Assembly (NCBI GenBank): GCA_030432775.1 | Contig: JAUILO010000126.1 | Coordinates: 1-7,044, forward strand | DNA: 7,044 nt | Direction of reading: 5' to 3' | Origin: Alphaproteobacteria bacterium | Lineage (GTDB): Bacteria; Pseudomonadota; Alphaproteobacteria; Micavibrionales; Micavibrionaceae | Shown: piece after piece, positions 1 to 7,044 of the stretch | Position numbering within the stretch: position 1 is the first letter of the stretch | Layout: every line of letters starts with the position of its first letter | The notes under the pieces: model-generated | What the model saw: only the letters and a program-made list of their open reading frames with translations | Told to the model about the DNA's origin: nothing | Databases searched by the model: none | Position numbers and translations under genes: made by a program

Positions 1-1
1 C

Positions 2-235
2 GTGTACGGAAACCCGAAAGGCGAAACCGAGTTTGAAAAGGCCGGTCTAAGGCGCTTTATCTTTGAAAATTGTGTTGATTGGCTCGATTACGAGGAAATC
101 AAAAACGACCTTGATTATGATTTTTATTATGAGTGGACACGAAATAAGGGGCGCGTTGAAGGACAAATAGCGCCAGAGTCTCCGGCGGCACGATTTGGTG
201 TAAGGGGACGACCGGATTTCCGAGGGCCGACATAA
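2..235 (+). CDS. C-terminal fragment of an unrecognised protein (5' end outside window)
   Basis: The reading frame is open from the window edge to a TAA at 233-235, giving 77 residues. A GTG lies at 2-4, but any ribosome binding site would be outside the window, so this is best read as the tail of a longer gene. The visible part has an acidic and aromatic middle (DWLDYEEI, DYDFYYEW, around residues 26-46) and ends in a small basic, glycine/arginine/proline-rich tail (RFGVRGRPDFRGPT). No catalytic motif, signal peptide or membrane segment is visible, and I do not recognise the family. It lies 61 bp upstream of the large RNase J-like gene on the same strand with no visible terminator between them, so it could belong to the same operon. 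A short overlapping reading frame on the minus strand (99-305) has no independent support. That this is coding sequence is moderately likely; its function is unknown. Confidence 0.5.
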   Translation: MYGNPKGETEFEKAGLRRFIFENCVDWLDYEEIKNDLDYDFYYEWTRNKGRVEGQIAPESPAARFGVRGRPDFRGPT

Positions 236-260
236 GAAAAAAATAAAACAGGGAATATGG

Positions 261-270
261 TGTGTGTGTG
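261..270. repeat. Short TG dinucleotide run
   Basis: Five TG units run directly into an ATG at 271, within the 61 bp gap before the RNase J-like gene. The tract is too short to be a convincing slippage site. It is recorded because it is the only simple repeat in the window and it sits in a likely 5' leader. Confidence 0.5.
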
Positions 271-312
271 ATGGAATTTTTACTGGGAGTTAACAGTTGG
301 GACATAAGATAA
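271..312 (+). other. Possible 13-codon leader ORF overlapping the start of the RNase J-like gene
   Basis: ATG at 271 opens a 13-residue frame (MEFLLGVNSWDIR) ending in TAA at 310-312. It overlaps the TTG start of the large gene at 297 in a different frame. It has no clear Shine-Dalgarno of its own, because the TG run lies directly upstream. If translated, ribosomes ending at 312 could help start the downstream gene by coupling. An ORF this short is expected often by chance, so this is a weak call. Confidence 0.15.
285..289 (+). promoter_or_regulatory. Ribosome binding site for the TTG-started RNase J-like gene
   Basis: GGGAG lies 7 bases before the TTG at 297. An in-frame TAA at 291-293 leaves no earlier start, and the next in-frame ATG is 53 codons further in (residue 54) without comparable support. 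This site decides the TTG start. Confidence 0.65.
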
Positions 313-3300
313 CCTTATCCGATTTGGGTTTGCCGGCGCAGCCACAGGACGTTGTTCTGTGTCAGGGGCGCGTTGACCCGTTAACTCGCCAAGGCGCCTT
401 CATTGTCAAAAGCTCGGTTGAGGGTGATGACAAGGGTGGCTTGAAATCTCTGGATATGTCTTACTGGTACCGTCTGCCTTCAAATGATGCGCCGTCCAAA
501 CCACTATCCTTGTTCAAAATTGAAACAGATGATGACGGTTTTGTGACCAAAATGACAGTTGCCGGTCGTCCGGTTCCGCTTGATAAGAAGAGTGCTGTTC
601 AGGCCGTAAAACAAGCTATTCGTTTTGTTCATGACGATCTTAAAGTCAATAATTTGCCTGAAATTGCCAAAATTCTGAATGATTCCGATCTGCACAGAAC
701 AATTGGCGAGAATATTCGCATTACCGGACAGAAAATTGTCGGTGGATTTGACTTCAAATTCATGAATTATTTCAATGATAGTGCGCTCGGCGCCGAAGAA
801 GATCTTGTTCTGCCAAATGATCAGGTTATGTTGCAGGCCTTATTCGGCATTTATACAAACAGTCTGTCCCCGCTAACCATGCAAGAAGGCGAGCGCGATG
901 TCGCCGCCAGCCATGTGGCAACACGCAATAGTTATCAAAATAAATTTAAACTGGAAAACGGCAAAGATGGCGGCTTTAGCTTGCATGCCTCTGTTGTTCC
1001 TGACGGGCAGGAAGACGAGCCTGTTTATTACCCTGATTTGATCGATGTCTTTACAAGTGCTGCCAAAGGCGAGAAATCCGATACTGTGAAGCTTGATCGT
1101 TTGAAACTGGCCAATGTTGATTTAACCAATTCAAGCAATGCGCAGAAAATGGAAGCTATTGGTGCGATTAATGGCATGATGCACGCTGCATCATCATATA
1201 CTGCGCCTGTTCCGCTTAAACACATGGCTGAATATAACTTGCTTGGCCTGACATCTTCCATGTCTTACTTGCGTGATGGCAAGCAGGATGATGAGTTCAA
1301 ATTCCTGATGGTATCCGAATTTGGTAATGGTCTTCGTAATATTCATGCCGGTTTTGGTAACGGTCTTGGTGCGTGTAAGCGTATTATGGCAGGCGATATT
1401 GTCGGCATGCATGATTTCCCGTTCGAACCAGCGCGTGATGGTAATGAATTTTCCGGCGCTATTCCGAATATTGGTGACTGGAAAGATGATATTGATTTTA
1501 TCGCATTAACACACCGCCACATTGACCACGTTGGTGGCATTCCTTACGAAGATTTCTCCGGTAAGAAGATTTTCTGTACACCGCAGGTTTTCGAACAGAT
1601 TAAAAAGAATTTGCGTACTGCTCATGGCAGCAAGGCCACCCAGATGATCCGTGATATTGACTGGCAGCTTGTGAATAAAGAAGGCGCGACGACATTTTCC
1701 AAAGATGGCGGCAAGAGCGGTCTGACATTGATCTATTCACCGAATGCAACAACGCACTCGGCTTATTGTACGCCATATTACTACGCCGCTTTCCATACCG
1801 ATGATGACGGCAAAAAACACATTAAAGGCGTGTATGTGAATATGGGTGACGTCCGTGATGAAGATCCGGAGCGCATTAATGAAGGCTTCTTCCTGACCCG
1901 CTGGCGTGAACATTTACTCGCCGAGCATCCTGATCTTGAAATGTCCGATATACCGGTGCGTCCGACCTATGCGGATTGGGATAGTACATCTGTGCGCTCT
2001 GAAGGGCAGACACCACGTATTAACGAAGTTCTGGACAACACCATTGATGCGGTTGGCTGGTGTGAAGGTCGTATGATTTTGAATACGCATTTGGCATCAA
2101 GCGATAACATGTTCCAGATTTTGCTGCACACCGCAGCCCATCACCGCCGTGATTTCACATCCTTTGGTAAGAACATGGAAGATACACAAAGTATCCAGAA
2201 TATCTTCGGTTATGATGATCTTCACGAGCCATGGCCGAAAGGGCATCAAAACCAGATTTACATGGACCGCGTTCATGCTAAAAACCTTGAAGACCGTATG
2301 GCTGAATTTGAGGGTTATGACCATACAGACCATGAATTCGAAATGGCATTGGCTGATTTCGAAGATCGCTATGGTCACTTTAATAAAATCCGTGACAGCC
2401 TGCAAAAGGCAGAGGCTTTATCAGAACTTGGTGATGAAAATTCAAAACCACGTAACGAGCAAGCCATTTTTGAAAGATACACACGTCTGACAGACCAGAT
2501 GTCCAATCTGGACGAAAAGATCGGCGCACTACAAAGCCAGATTGATGCGCTGAAATCTTCACGCAAAAAGGGCAATGCGGCTAAGGCCGAGAAATTAACC
2601 GAGGAAGTTGAAAGACTTCAGGGTAATTATGACGAAAAACAGGTCGAACAAGAGCGTTCCGGTTTATTCATGGTGCGTAATTACTTCGAAAGCATTGGTG
2701 AGCCGGAAAAACGGGAGCTTGCCGAGCTGAAAATGAAGCAAAACATGCATAATGATTTGAGTGATTATTCACAGAATTACTGGCGATATGCACGCAGGGA
2801 AGAATGGTCGGCACAGTTCGATATTGATTACCGTGATTTGGGTGGTATCGTCATTACCAGAAATACCTCGACATCAGCGCGTATGTTCGAAGAACATCCG
2901 GAAAATCTGTTCGTGATGATTACAGGTTCACAAGGCAACGAAGTTGAAGTCGAAGCGCAGCTAAACAAAATTCTTGAAAATAGAGCGCTATTGCACGGTA
3001 TTGATCCGGAGGTTCGCAGCTCTGCGCGACCGATTAACAAACAGGATACGTTCTTGTTTATCACTCAATCTGTTATTCCGACGAATGAAAAAGCAAGAAA
3101 CATGCTTGTGAACCGTGCGGTGAAAGAACATGGTTTTGTGACCTTCAACTCGACCCATACTGGTTTTGAGCTATACAATTATCACCACATGAAACCTGAG
3201 CGTTTGGAACAGATCGAAAGCACATTGCTGAAGAAAGATCCACTATACGAAAAGAAACCACGCCAGCACGTTATTATCGCGCCAAGTATGTCTATCGGTT

Positions 3301-3887
3301 ACAAAGGTCACGGACGCGGCGGCGATGTCGAGCCGTGGATGACACGTGTTCGTGCGGAAATCAACGCATCACAGCACGTCAATAACACTGAAGCTGTACG
3401 CGTTATCCAGACAATCGCAAAATCACTTAAACAAGGCACAATTGATCTCGTTGAAGATGGTGAAGTTGTCGAGATTGACCGTTTCTCCGAAGAAAGAGCT
3501 ATTCGCCGTGGTAAAGTGCCGCGCGGTATTGTTTTGCTGCGTAATGACCAGCCATACCAAAAACCGTTTAAGCAGATTATGCACCGCGAGGCGATCAAAG
3601 TTCTAGAGCCGGAAGGCAGCGCAACCCATCTTGATCCGCTTCTTGCAGGCGCGCCATCAGAGACAACAATTTCATTGCTCTTCGGTTTGAATGCCGATGC
3701 CGAGATTGAGCGCGATAGAGAGCCTCGCCCGGGTAAATTACAGCCAAGCTTCAAACCTGCGCCGGTCGATGTGTTACCGGAGAGAGAAGAAGAGTGGGCG
3801 CAACGTACGAAATCTGCGGGTGTGGCTGTTCCGGGAACAGAAAAATGGAAGACAGCGGAATCGCTGACACTGAAATTAAAACGATAA
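297..3887 (+). CDS. Giant RNase J-like metallo-beta-lactamase/beta-CASP nuclease
   Basis: This protein of 1196 residues is probably a cytoplasmic zinc-dependent nuclease of the RNase J type, whose known members degrade or process RNA. The MBL domain begins near residue 333. The metal motif H406-R-H408-I-D410-H411 sits in THRHIDHVGG, preceded by IPNIGDW as in RNase J (IPD..). H487 in TTHSAYC fits the third motif and D518 in NMGDVRDED the fourth. D562-S563-T564 matches the RNase J DST motif. R592-MILNTH and FGKNMEDT (623-630) follow as the beta-CASP region, then TGSQG (876-880), VIPTNEKARNMLVNRA (926-941) and H954 in FNSTHTG, equivalent to the RNase J SGH motif. VEDGEVVEI and GKVPRGIVLL (1052-1081) match the end of the RNase J core. 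Known RNase J proteins have about 550-600 residues. The extra length is an unrecognised N-terminal region (1-330), an insertion of about 200 residues (640-842) with a heptad-like charged coiled coil near 722-790, and a proline/charge-rich tail after 1082 where the RNase J C-terminal domain would be expected. No signal peptide is seen. Family assignment is strong; substrate and activity are inferred. TTG was chosen as start because an in-frame stop lies two codons upstream and GGGAG is well placed. Confidence 0.88.
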   Translation: MGHKITLSDLGLPAQPQDVVLCQGRVDPLTRQGAFIVKSSVEGDDKGGLKSLDMSYWYRLPSNDAPSKPLSLFKIETDDDGFVTKMTVAGRPVPLDKKSAVQAVKQAIRFVHDDLKVNNLPEIAKILNDSDLHRTIGENIRITGQKIVGGFDFKFMNYFNDSALGAEEDLVLPNDQVMLQALFGIYTNSLSPLTMQEGERDVAASHVATRNSYQNKFKLENGKDGGFSLHASVVPDGQEDEPVYYPDLIDVFTSAAKGEKSDTVKLDRLKLANVDLTNSSNAQKMEAIGAINGMMHAASSYTAPVPLKHMAEYNLLGLTSSMSYLRDGKQDDEFKFLMVSEFGNGLRNIHAGFGNGLGACKRIMAGDIVGMHDFPFEPARDGNEFSGAIPNIGDWKDDIDFIALTHRHIDHVGGIPYEDFSGKKIFCTPQVFEQIKKNLRTAHGSKATQMIRDIDWQLVNKEGATTFSKDGGKSGLTLIYSPNATTHSAYCTPYYYAAFHTDDDGKKHIKGVYVNMGDVRDEDPERINEGFFLTRWREHLLAEHPDLEMSDIPVRPTYADWDSTSVRSEGQTPRINEVLDNTIDAVGWCEGRMILNTHLASSDNMFQILLHTAAHHRRDFTSFGKNMEDTQSIQNIFGYDDLHEPWPKGHQNQIYMDRVHAKNLEDRMAEFEGYDHTDHEFEMALADFEDRYGHFNKIRDSLQKAEALSELGDENSKPRNEQAIFERYTRLTDQMSNLDEKIGALQSQIDALKSSRKKGNAAKAEKLTEEVERLQGNYDEKQVEQERSGLFMVRNYFESIGEPEKRELAELKMKQNMHNDLSDYSQNYWRYARREEWSAQFDIDYRDLGGIVITRNTSTSARMFEEHPENLFVMITGSQGNEVEVEAQLNKILENRALLHGIDPEVRSSARPINKQDTFLFITQSVIPTNEKARNMLVNRAVKEHGFVTFNSTHTGFELYNYHHMKPERLEQIESTLLKKDPLYEKKPRQHVIIAPSMSIGYKGHGRGGDVEPWMTRVRAEINASQHVNNTEAVRVIQTIAKSLKQGTIDLVEDGEVVEIDRFSEERAIRRGKVPRGIVLLRNDQPYQKPFKQIMHREAIKVLEPEGSATHLDPLLAGAPSETTISLLFGLNADAEIERDREPRPGKLQPSFKPAPVDVLPEREEEWAQRTKSAGVAVPGTEKWKTAESLTLKLKR

Positions 3888-3920
3888 TGCAATACAAACG
3901 AATATGAACAGGTAGCGCGT

Positions 3921-3934
3921 ATATTTAAAAATAT
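3921..3934. repeat. AT-only inverted repeat between the two nuclease genes
   Basis: ATATTT and AAATAT form a 6 bp inverted repeat around a 2-base spacer, inside the 62 bp gap. It lacks G/C pairs and a following T run, so it is not a credible terminator. It could be a weak operator or promoter element (TATATT at 3920-3925 resembles a -10 box, with no clear -35), or chance in AT-rich DNA. Confidence 0.2.
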
Positions 3935-3940
3935 AGAAAC

Positions 3941-3944
3941 GAAG
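3941..3944 (+). promoter_or_regulatory. Weak ribosome binding site for the exonuclease I-like gene
   Basis: GAAG lies 5 bases before the ATG at 3950. It is a poor Shine-Dalgarno, but an in-frame TAA at 3926-3928 with no start codon in between makes this ATG the earliest possible start. The weak site suggests lower initiation than for the upstream gene. Confidence 0.4.
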
Positions 3945-3949
3945 TAATA

Positions 3950-6900
3950 ATGACAAAATTTAAACTAGAAGAAACAAAACCGGAGAAATTGCCAGAGCTG
4001 ATCCAGCCAAAGGCAAAATTCATGGACCGCATTCGGCGCGGTGATGTTTGTGATGTTGTCATTGATACGGAAACAACAACGCTTAGTAAAGAACATGCGC
4101 ATCCGACAGCATTAGGCGGCGTTGTCGCAGACCCGTTTACACGAAGCGTTATTCATGTTTATGAATCATTCGTCAAAATTCCCGAAGACGTTGTTTTTGG
4201 TGCAATCCCATCCATTCTAACAGATCGCCGTCCGGAAACTTTTGATAAGGGAACGCGTCCGGATCTGGCTGTTGCCGAGATTGCCGATTTGATTGTAAAT
4301 GCGCCAAAACGTATTGCCGATCATTACGACCGTTTTCAGGACTGGATCAAAGAGCATAACGAATCTGCCGCTGCGGATGAGCAAATGCCACTTGCACCGG
4401 AAGAGGGTGAGCTGGATTATTTTTACCAATCGAACAAACGGACGAAGAAAGAACGTAATGACGGTATCCGCGTTCCGAACAATACTAGAACCGCAAAAGA
4501 TGTCGTGTTCATTCCGCTATCCGATGAAAATGGCGATGTTGTCTATGACGTAGCGATCTCAAAAAATGGACGTCAGGTTTATTACAAAGAAGAAGATACA
4601 TGGTATCGCGTTGAAAAGGCCAAGAAAACAGTCCTGATGCATAATGCCAGAGCCGATAATAACTGGTTGTGGGAATGGCTGCACCGTTATCTTGAGCCGG
4701 ACCAGTTCATTACACACACAAAATGGCATGGCGCATATAACCTTGATACGATGCCGCTAACCCGTGAGACCGCATTATTTGGCCCGCAAGGAAGAACACA
4801 GTTGGTCTTGCCTATGAAATACCATCCGGATTTCGGTGAATATCCGAGTGCGTCCAAAGATCCGGTGATGGAAGCCAACACACGTTTGAATAACCCGCGT
4901 ATTCATATTCCACCCGGCATGGAAATGCCGATTGACGGATCACACCAAGACCATAACCGCGAACACGCAAGCCCGGCTGTTGACTGTTTGGAAGAGCTGG
5001 CAATTTACTGGTACGAAGAAGATATCGCACCGGAAGTTGTGAACCATAAAAAATTACTATCGGACATGGATGACATTGTCCGCGAAATTATGAAGCCGAC
5101 GCAGGCTGGTGCACCGCCAATCATTTCATTTGGCCGTTTCAGAATTCCTGATTTGACCAAACATATGGGTATTGTTCTAAACACAGACCGAAGCTATGGC
5201 GATTTTAAAAAGGCAGTTGGTTTGAATTTAACAGGTTTACAGCGTGACCCTGCAGATCCGATGCGTTTATTGCTGCCCGATGGCCGCGATATTTTCGCAA
5301 TGGAAAAAAGTGATTGGCTGGCATTGTTGCGTCAGGAACAAAGGCAAAGACCATCAAACGGTATTTTTGAAATATTTGCGATGAATAAAAGCCCGATGAT
5401 TCAGACTGCTGAGACTGGTTTGAAAGCAGGAGCCAATCATGGTCTATCCATGAAAGAAATTCAAAAGCGCCGTGATCTGATTTTCTCTGTACCGTCAATT
5501 CGTGACAATATTATGGATGCGTTTTCCGATTATTTGATCAGTGTACAGAAAAATCCGGAAGATCAGTTCCCTGATCCGCGCCCGGAAGAATACCGTTTTA
5601 ACGCAATGGGAGATCCAAAGCGTCCGAATATCAAACGCGCAGATGGTGATATGCAGGCCAAACGCGCCATTGAAAGCGCGATGTATGAAAGAGCGCGCTC
5701 TAAGCGTGATTATTACAGCAAGCGTAACCGCTATGTGAAGTTGATGATTCGCCCGAACCCGCGTATTGAGGGGATTGATCCGGATCCGGCTGCGTATAAA
5801 GAGTTCCAAACCGATGTGAATAAGGCGCTGCGCGCGTATCATCGTATGGTTCAGGCTTCTCACCTGAAAACAAAACAGCGTATTGAAAAGCTCAGACTGC
5901 CTAAAAAGGTGAAGTTCGAAGATAATGCCGACGCACTTGATTTCATCTGGAAGATGCGTGAAAATGCGCTAAAAGGTCAATGGCTTGTGGATTTGATCGC
6001 TGATCATTACTGGATTGAAGATATCAATACCGGCCGCGAAATTCCGCAATCCCATATTTCCGATGTCGAGGTTCGTGAGTTTAACGACAACTTTGATGTT
6101 AATCGTGGTAAATGGGATATCCAGTTCGAGCGTACAAATTACTCGCAGCATTTCCTTGCCGGTATGTTTGTCATGGCGCATAAAAAACGCGTTTTGACAA
6201 AATTGGATCCAGCCTGGCAGGATTGGTACGATGCCAAAGTAGCGTTTGGTAATAATGGTTCACCATATCTGGATCCAAGCAGCCAGCGCTTGCCGACAAA
6301 CGAGACAGAACTTGATGTGCTTGAGCGCATTCGTCGTAACGCCCTGGATGTGAATGATGCGATGAAAGGGTTGTCGAGCGATCCTGATGATGCGCTTGGC
6401 CTATACGAAAAATTCGTTGCGGGCGCACCGGGTAAAGAACGTCACGCAATGGAACTTGAGGCCTTGTATAAAGAACGCCAGAAAAAGTTTAAATGGACAC
6501 CGAAGACAATGGCGCTTGCCGGATATGATCCGTCAACAGGCCAGCCGCGTGAAAATATTTTATATCCTGTGGCTGCAGAGGAATTCGAACAGGCACAAAA
6601 ATTTGATTTGCCGGAAAAAGCGCCTGATTATCCGATTACCGATCCGCGCTTTGGCGAAATGCTTTATCCGCTGCCATCAACGCCGAGCTTAGAAAAGGCG
6701 TGGAAGCGTGGCGACCTTGCAGGTACAGCAAATGTCATCTTCAAGTCTAAAAGCTCTGGTCGTCAATATATGGCGCCAATGGCCGAATTTAAACGCGTTG
6801 TTCTGGGCACAGACCCATCATTGCGTTTTGTATGGCAGCAAGCTTTACGTGTGTTTGATGAATCTGGCATTCATGACTACCCTGAAGATAAGCCGGTATT

Positions 6901-7044
6901 CTTGGTGAGTGCAGAATCAATGACACCGCTTGCGGGTACAAAGCCGATCGAAGCGGCAACCGAACTTCAGGTTATCGGCGAGCATCGCTTTACTGCGCTG
7001 TATGACCCGATTTTGGCTGGTTATCATAAAGATACAGGCAATGG
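3950..7044 (+). CDS. Large exonuclease I (SbcB)-like DEDD exonuclease with long extra C-terminal region (3' end outside window)
   Basis: The frame is open for 1031 codons and runs off the window. I translated it by hand through every line and found no stop or frameshift. Residues about 34-355 form a DEDD exonuclease. Motif I is VVIDTET with D39 and E41. Motif II is HNARAD with D236, aligning with NNVRFD of E. coli exonuclease I. NLDTMPLTRETALF (264-277) aligns with its DLLDVMRACYAL segment. Motif III carries H339 and D345. The match continues past the nuclease: PPIISFGRF (389-397) and FKKAVGLNLTGL resemble the SH3-like domain, and IFEIFAMNKSPMI (472-484) followed by a helix with SVPSIRDNI matches the VHINKCPVL...NPQVREKV part of the C-terminal domain. 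The known family removes nucleotides 3'-5' from single-stranded DNA with Mg2+. E. coli SbcB has 475 residues, so this protein is more than twice as long. Additions are an insertion at about 129-224, a strongly basic stretch at about 557-605 that could bind nucleic acid, and an unrecognised region to the window end. It starts 62 bp after the RNase J-like gene. Family assignment for the N-terminal half is strong; whether it is active is inferred. Confidence 0.88.
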   Translation, partial: MTKFKLEETKPEKLPELIQPKAKFMDRIRRGDVCDVVIDTETTTLSKEHAHPTALGGVVADPFTRSVIHVYESFVKIPEDVVFGAIPSILTDRRPETFDKGTRPDLAVAEIADLIVNAPKRIADHYDRFQDWIKEHNESAAADEQMPLAPEEGELDYFYQSNKRTKKERNDGIRVPNNTRTAKDVVFIPLSDENGDVVYDVAISKNGRQVYYKEEDTWYRVEKAKKTVLMHNARADNNWLWEWLHRYLEPDQFITHTKWHGAYNLDTMPLTRETALFGPQGRTQLVLPMKYHPDFGEYPSASKDPVMEANTRLNNPRIHIPPGMEMPIDGSHQDHNREHASPAVDCLEELAIYWYEEDIAPEVVNHKKLLSDMDDIVREIMKPTQAGAPPIISFGRFRIPDLTKHMGIVLNTDRSYGDFKKAVGLNLTGLQRDPADPMRLLLPDGRDIFAMEKSDWLALLRQEQRQRPSNGIFEIFAMNKSPMIQTAETGLKAGANHGLSMKEIQKRRDLIFSVPSIRDNIMDAFSDYLISVQKNPEDQFPDPRPEEYRFNAMGDPKRPNIKRADGDMQAKRAIESAMYERARSKRDYYSKRNRYVKLMIRPNPRIEGIDPDPAAYKEFQTDVNKALRAYHRMVQASHLKTKQRIEKLRLPKKVKFEDNADALDFIWKMRENALKGQWLVDLIADHYWIEDINTGREIPQSHISDVEVREFNDNFDVNRGKWDIQFERTNYSQHFLAGMFVMAHKKRVLTKLDPAWQDWYDAKVAFGNNGSPYLDPSSQRLPTNETELDVLERIRRNALDVNDAMKGLSSDPDDALGLYEKFVAGAPGKERHAMELEALYKERQKKFKWTPKTMALAGYDPSTGQPRENILYPVAAEEFEQAQKFDLPEKAPDYPITDPRFGEMLYPLPSTPSLEKAWKRGDLAGTANVIFKSKSSGRQYMAPMAEFKRVVLGTDPSLRFVWQQALRVFDESGIHDYPEDKPVFLVSAESMTPLAGTKPIEAATELQVIGEHRFTALYDPILAGYHKDTGN

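Noticed and set aside
2097..2490. 102-codon minus-strand and 113-codon plus-strand frames within the RNase J-like gene
   Set aside because: Both overlap the beta-CASP coding region in other frames, have no ribosome binding site and show no recognisable composition.
297..3887. Ordinary beta-lactamase or glyoxalase assignment for the HxHxDH protein
   Set aside because: The DST, KNMED, TGSQG, NEKA, STH and GKVP motifs occur in the RNase J order, which simple MBL hydrolases lack.
3308..3892. 194-codon open frame on the minus strand
   Set aside because: It lies fully antisense to the RNase J-like gene, whose conserved motifs fix the coding strand. Its protein is Ser/Arg-rich low-complexity with no motif, as expected for a shadow frame.
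3888..3949. Possible terminator or promoter between the two large genes
   Set aside because: There is no GC-rich stem with a T run, and the -10-like TATATT has no partner at -35. Read-through from the upstream gene is the simpler view.
3950..5540. DnaQ-type polymerase proofreading subunit for the DEDD protein
   Set aside because: The match extends through the SH3-like and C-terminal exonuclease I regions (NKSPM, SVPSIRDNI), which DnaQ does not have.
5495..5863. 122-codon minus-strand frame
   Set aside because: It is antisense to the continuous exonuclease I-like frame and is Ile/Arg/His-rich without any motif; a shadow.

Overview
The window carries three co-directional genes on the + strand, none of them a taxonomic marker. 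GC content, sampled by eye on a few lines, is in the mid-40s percent. The short, Shine-Dalgarno-preceded spacings of about 60 bp are bacterial. RNase J-like and exonuclease I (SbcB)-like folds would both fit a Gram-negative host, possibly alphaproteobacterial, or a large plasmid or phage. The sequence alone does not decide between these.

Layout. Bases 2-235 hold the C-terminal end of an unrecognised gene cut by the window edge. After a 61 bp gap containing a short TG run and a good Shine-Dalgarno, a very large gene (297-3887, TTG start, 1196 residues) encodes a metallo-beta-lactamase/beta-CASP nuclease. It follows the RNase J motif order from end to end but is about twice the usual length. 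The extra length comes from a ~330-residue N-terminal extension, a ~200-residue insertion with a coiled coil, and a proline/charge-rich tail. After a further 62 bp AT-rich gap, a second large gene starts at 3950 and stays open to the window end (at least 1031 codons). Its first ~530 residues match exonuclease I in its DEDD exonuclease motifs and in the domains that follow. They carry a ~95-residue insertion between exonuclease motifs I and II. At least 500 residues of unrecognised sequence follow.

Interpretation. The two genes are adjacent and co-directional with no terminator seen between them, so they are probably co-transcribed, perhaps with the upstream gene. An RNase J relative (RNA, 5'-3' exo/endo in the known family) paired with an exonuclease I relative (single-stranded DNA, 3'-5' in the known family), both enlarged with lineage-specific domains, suggests a shared nucleic-acid processing or degradation job. 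The pairing is seen in the sequence. The shared function is inference, and nothing in the window proves a defence or mobile-element role. No RNA genes, CRISPR arrays, insertion sequences or strong terminators were found.
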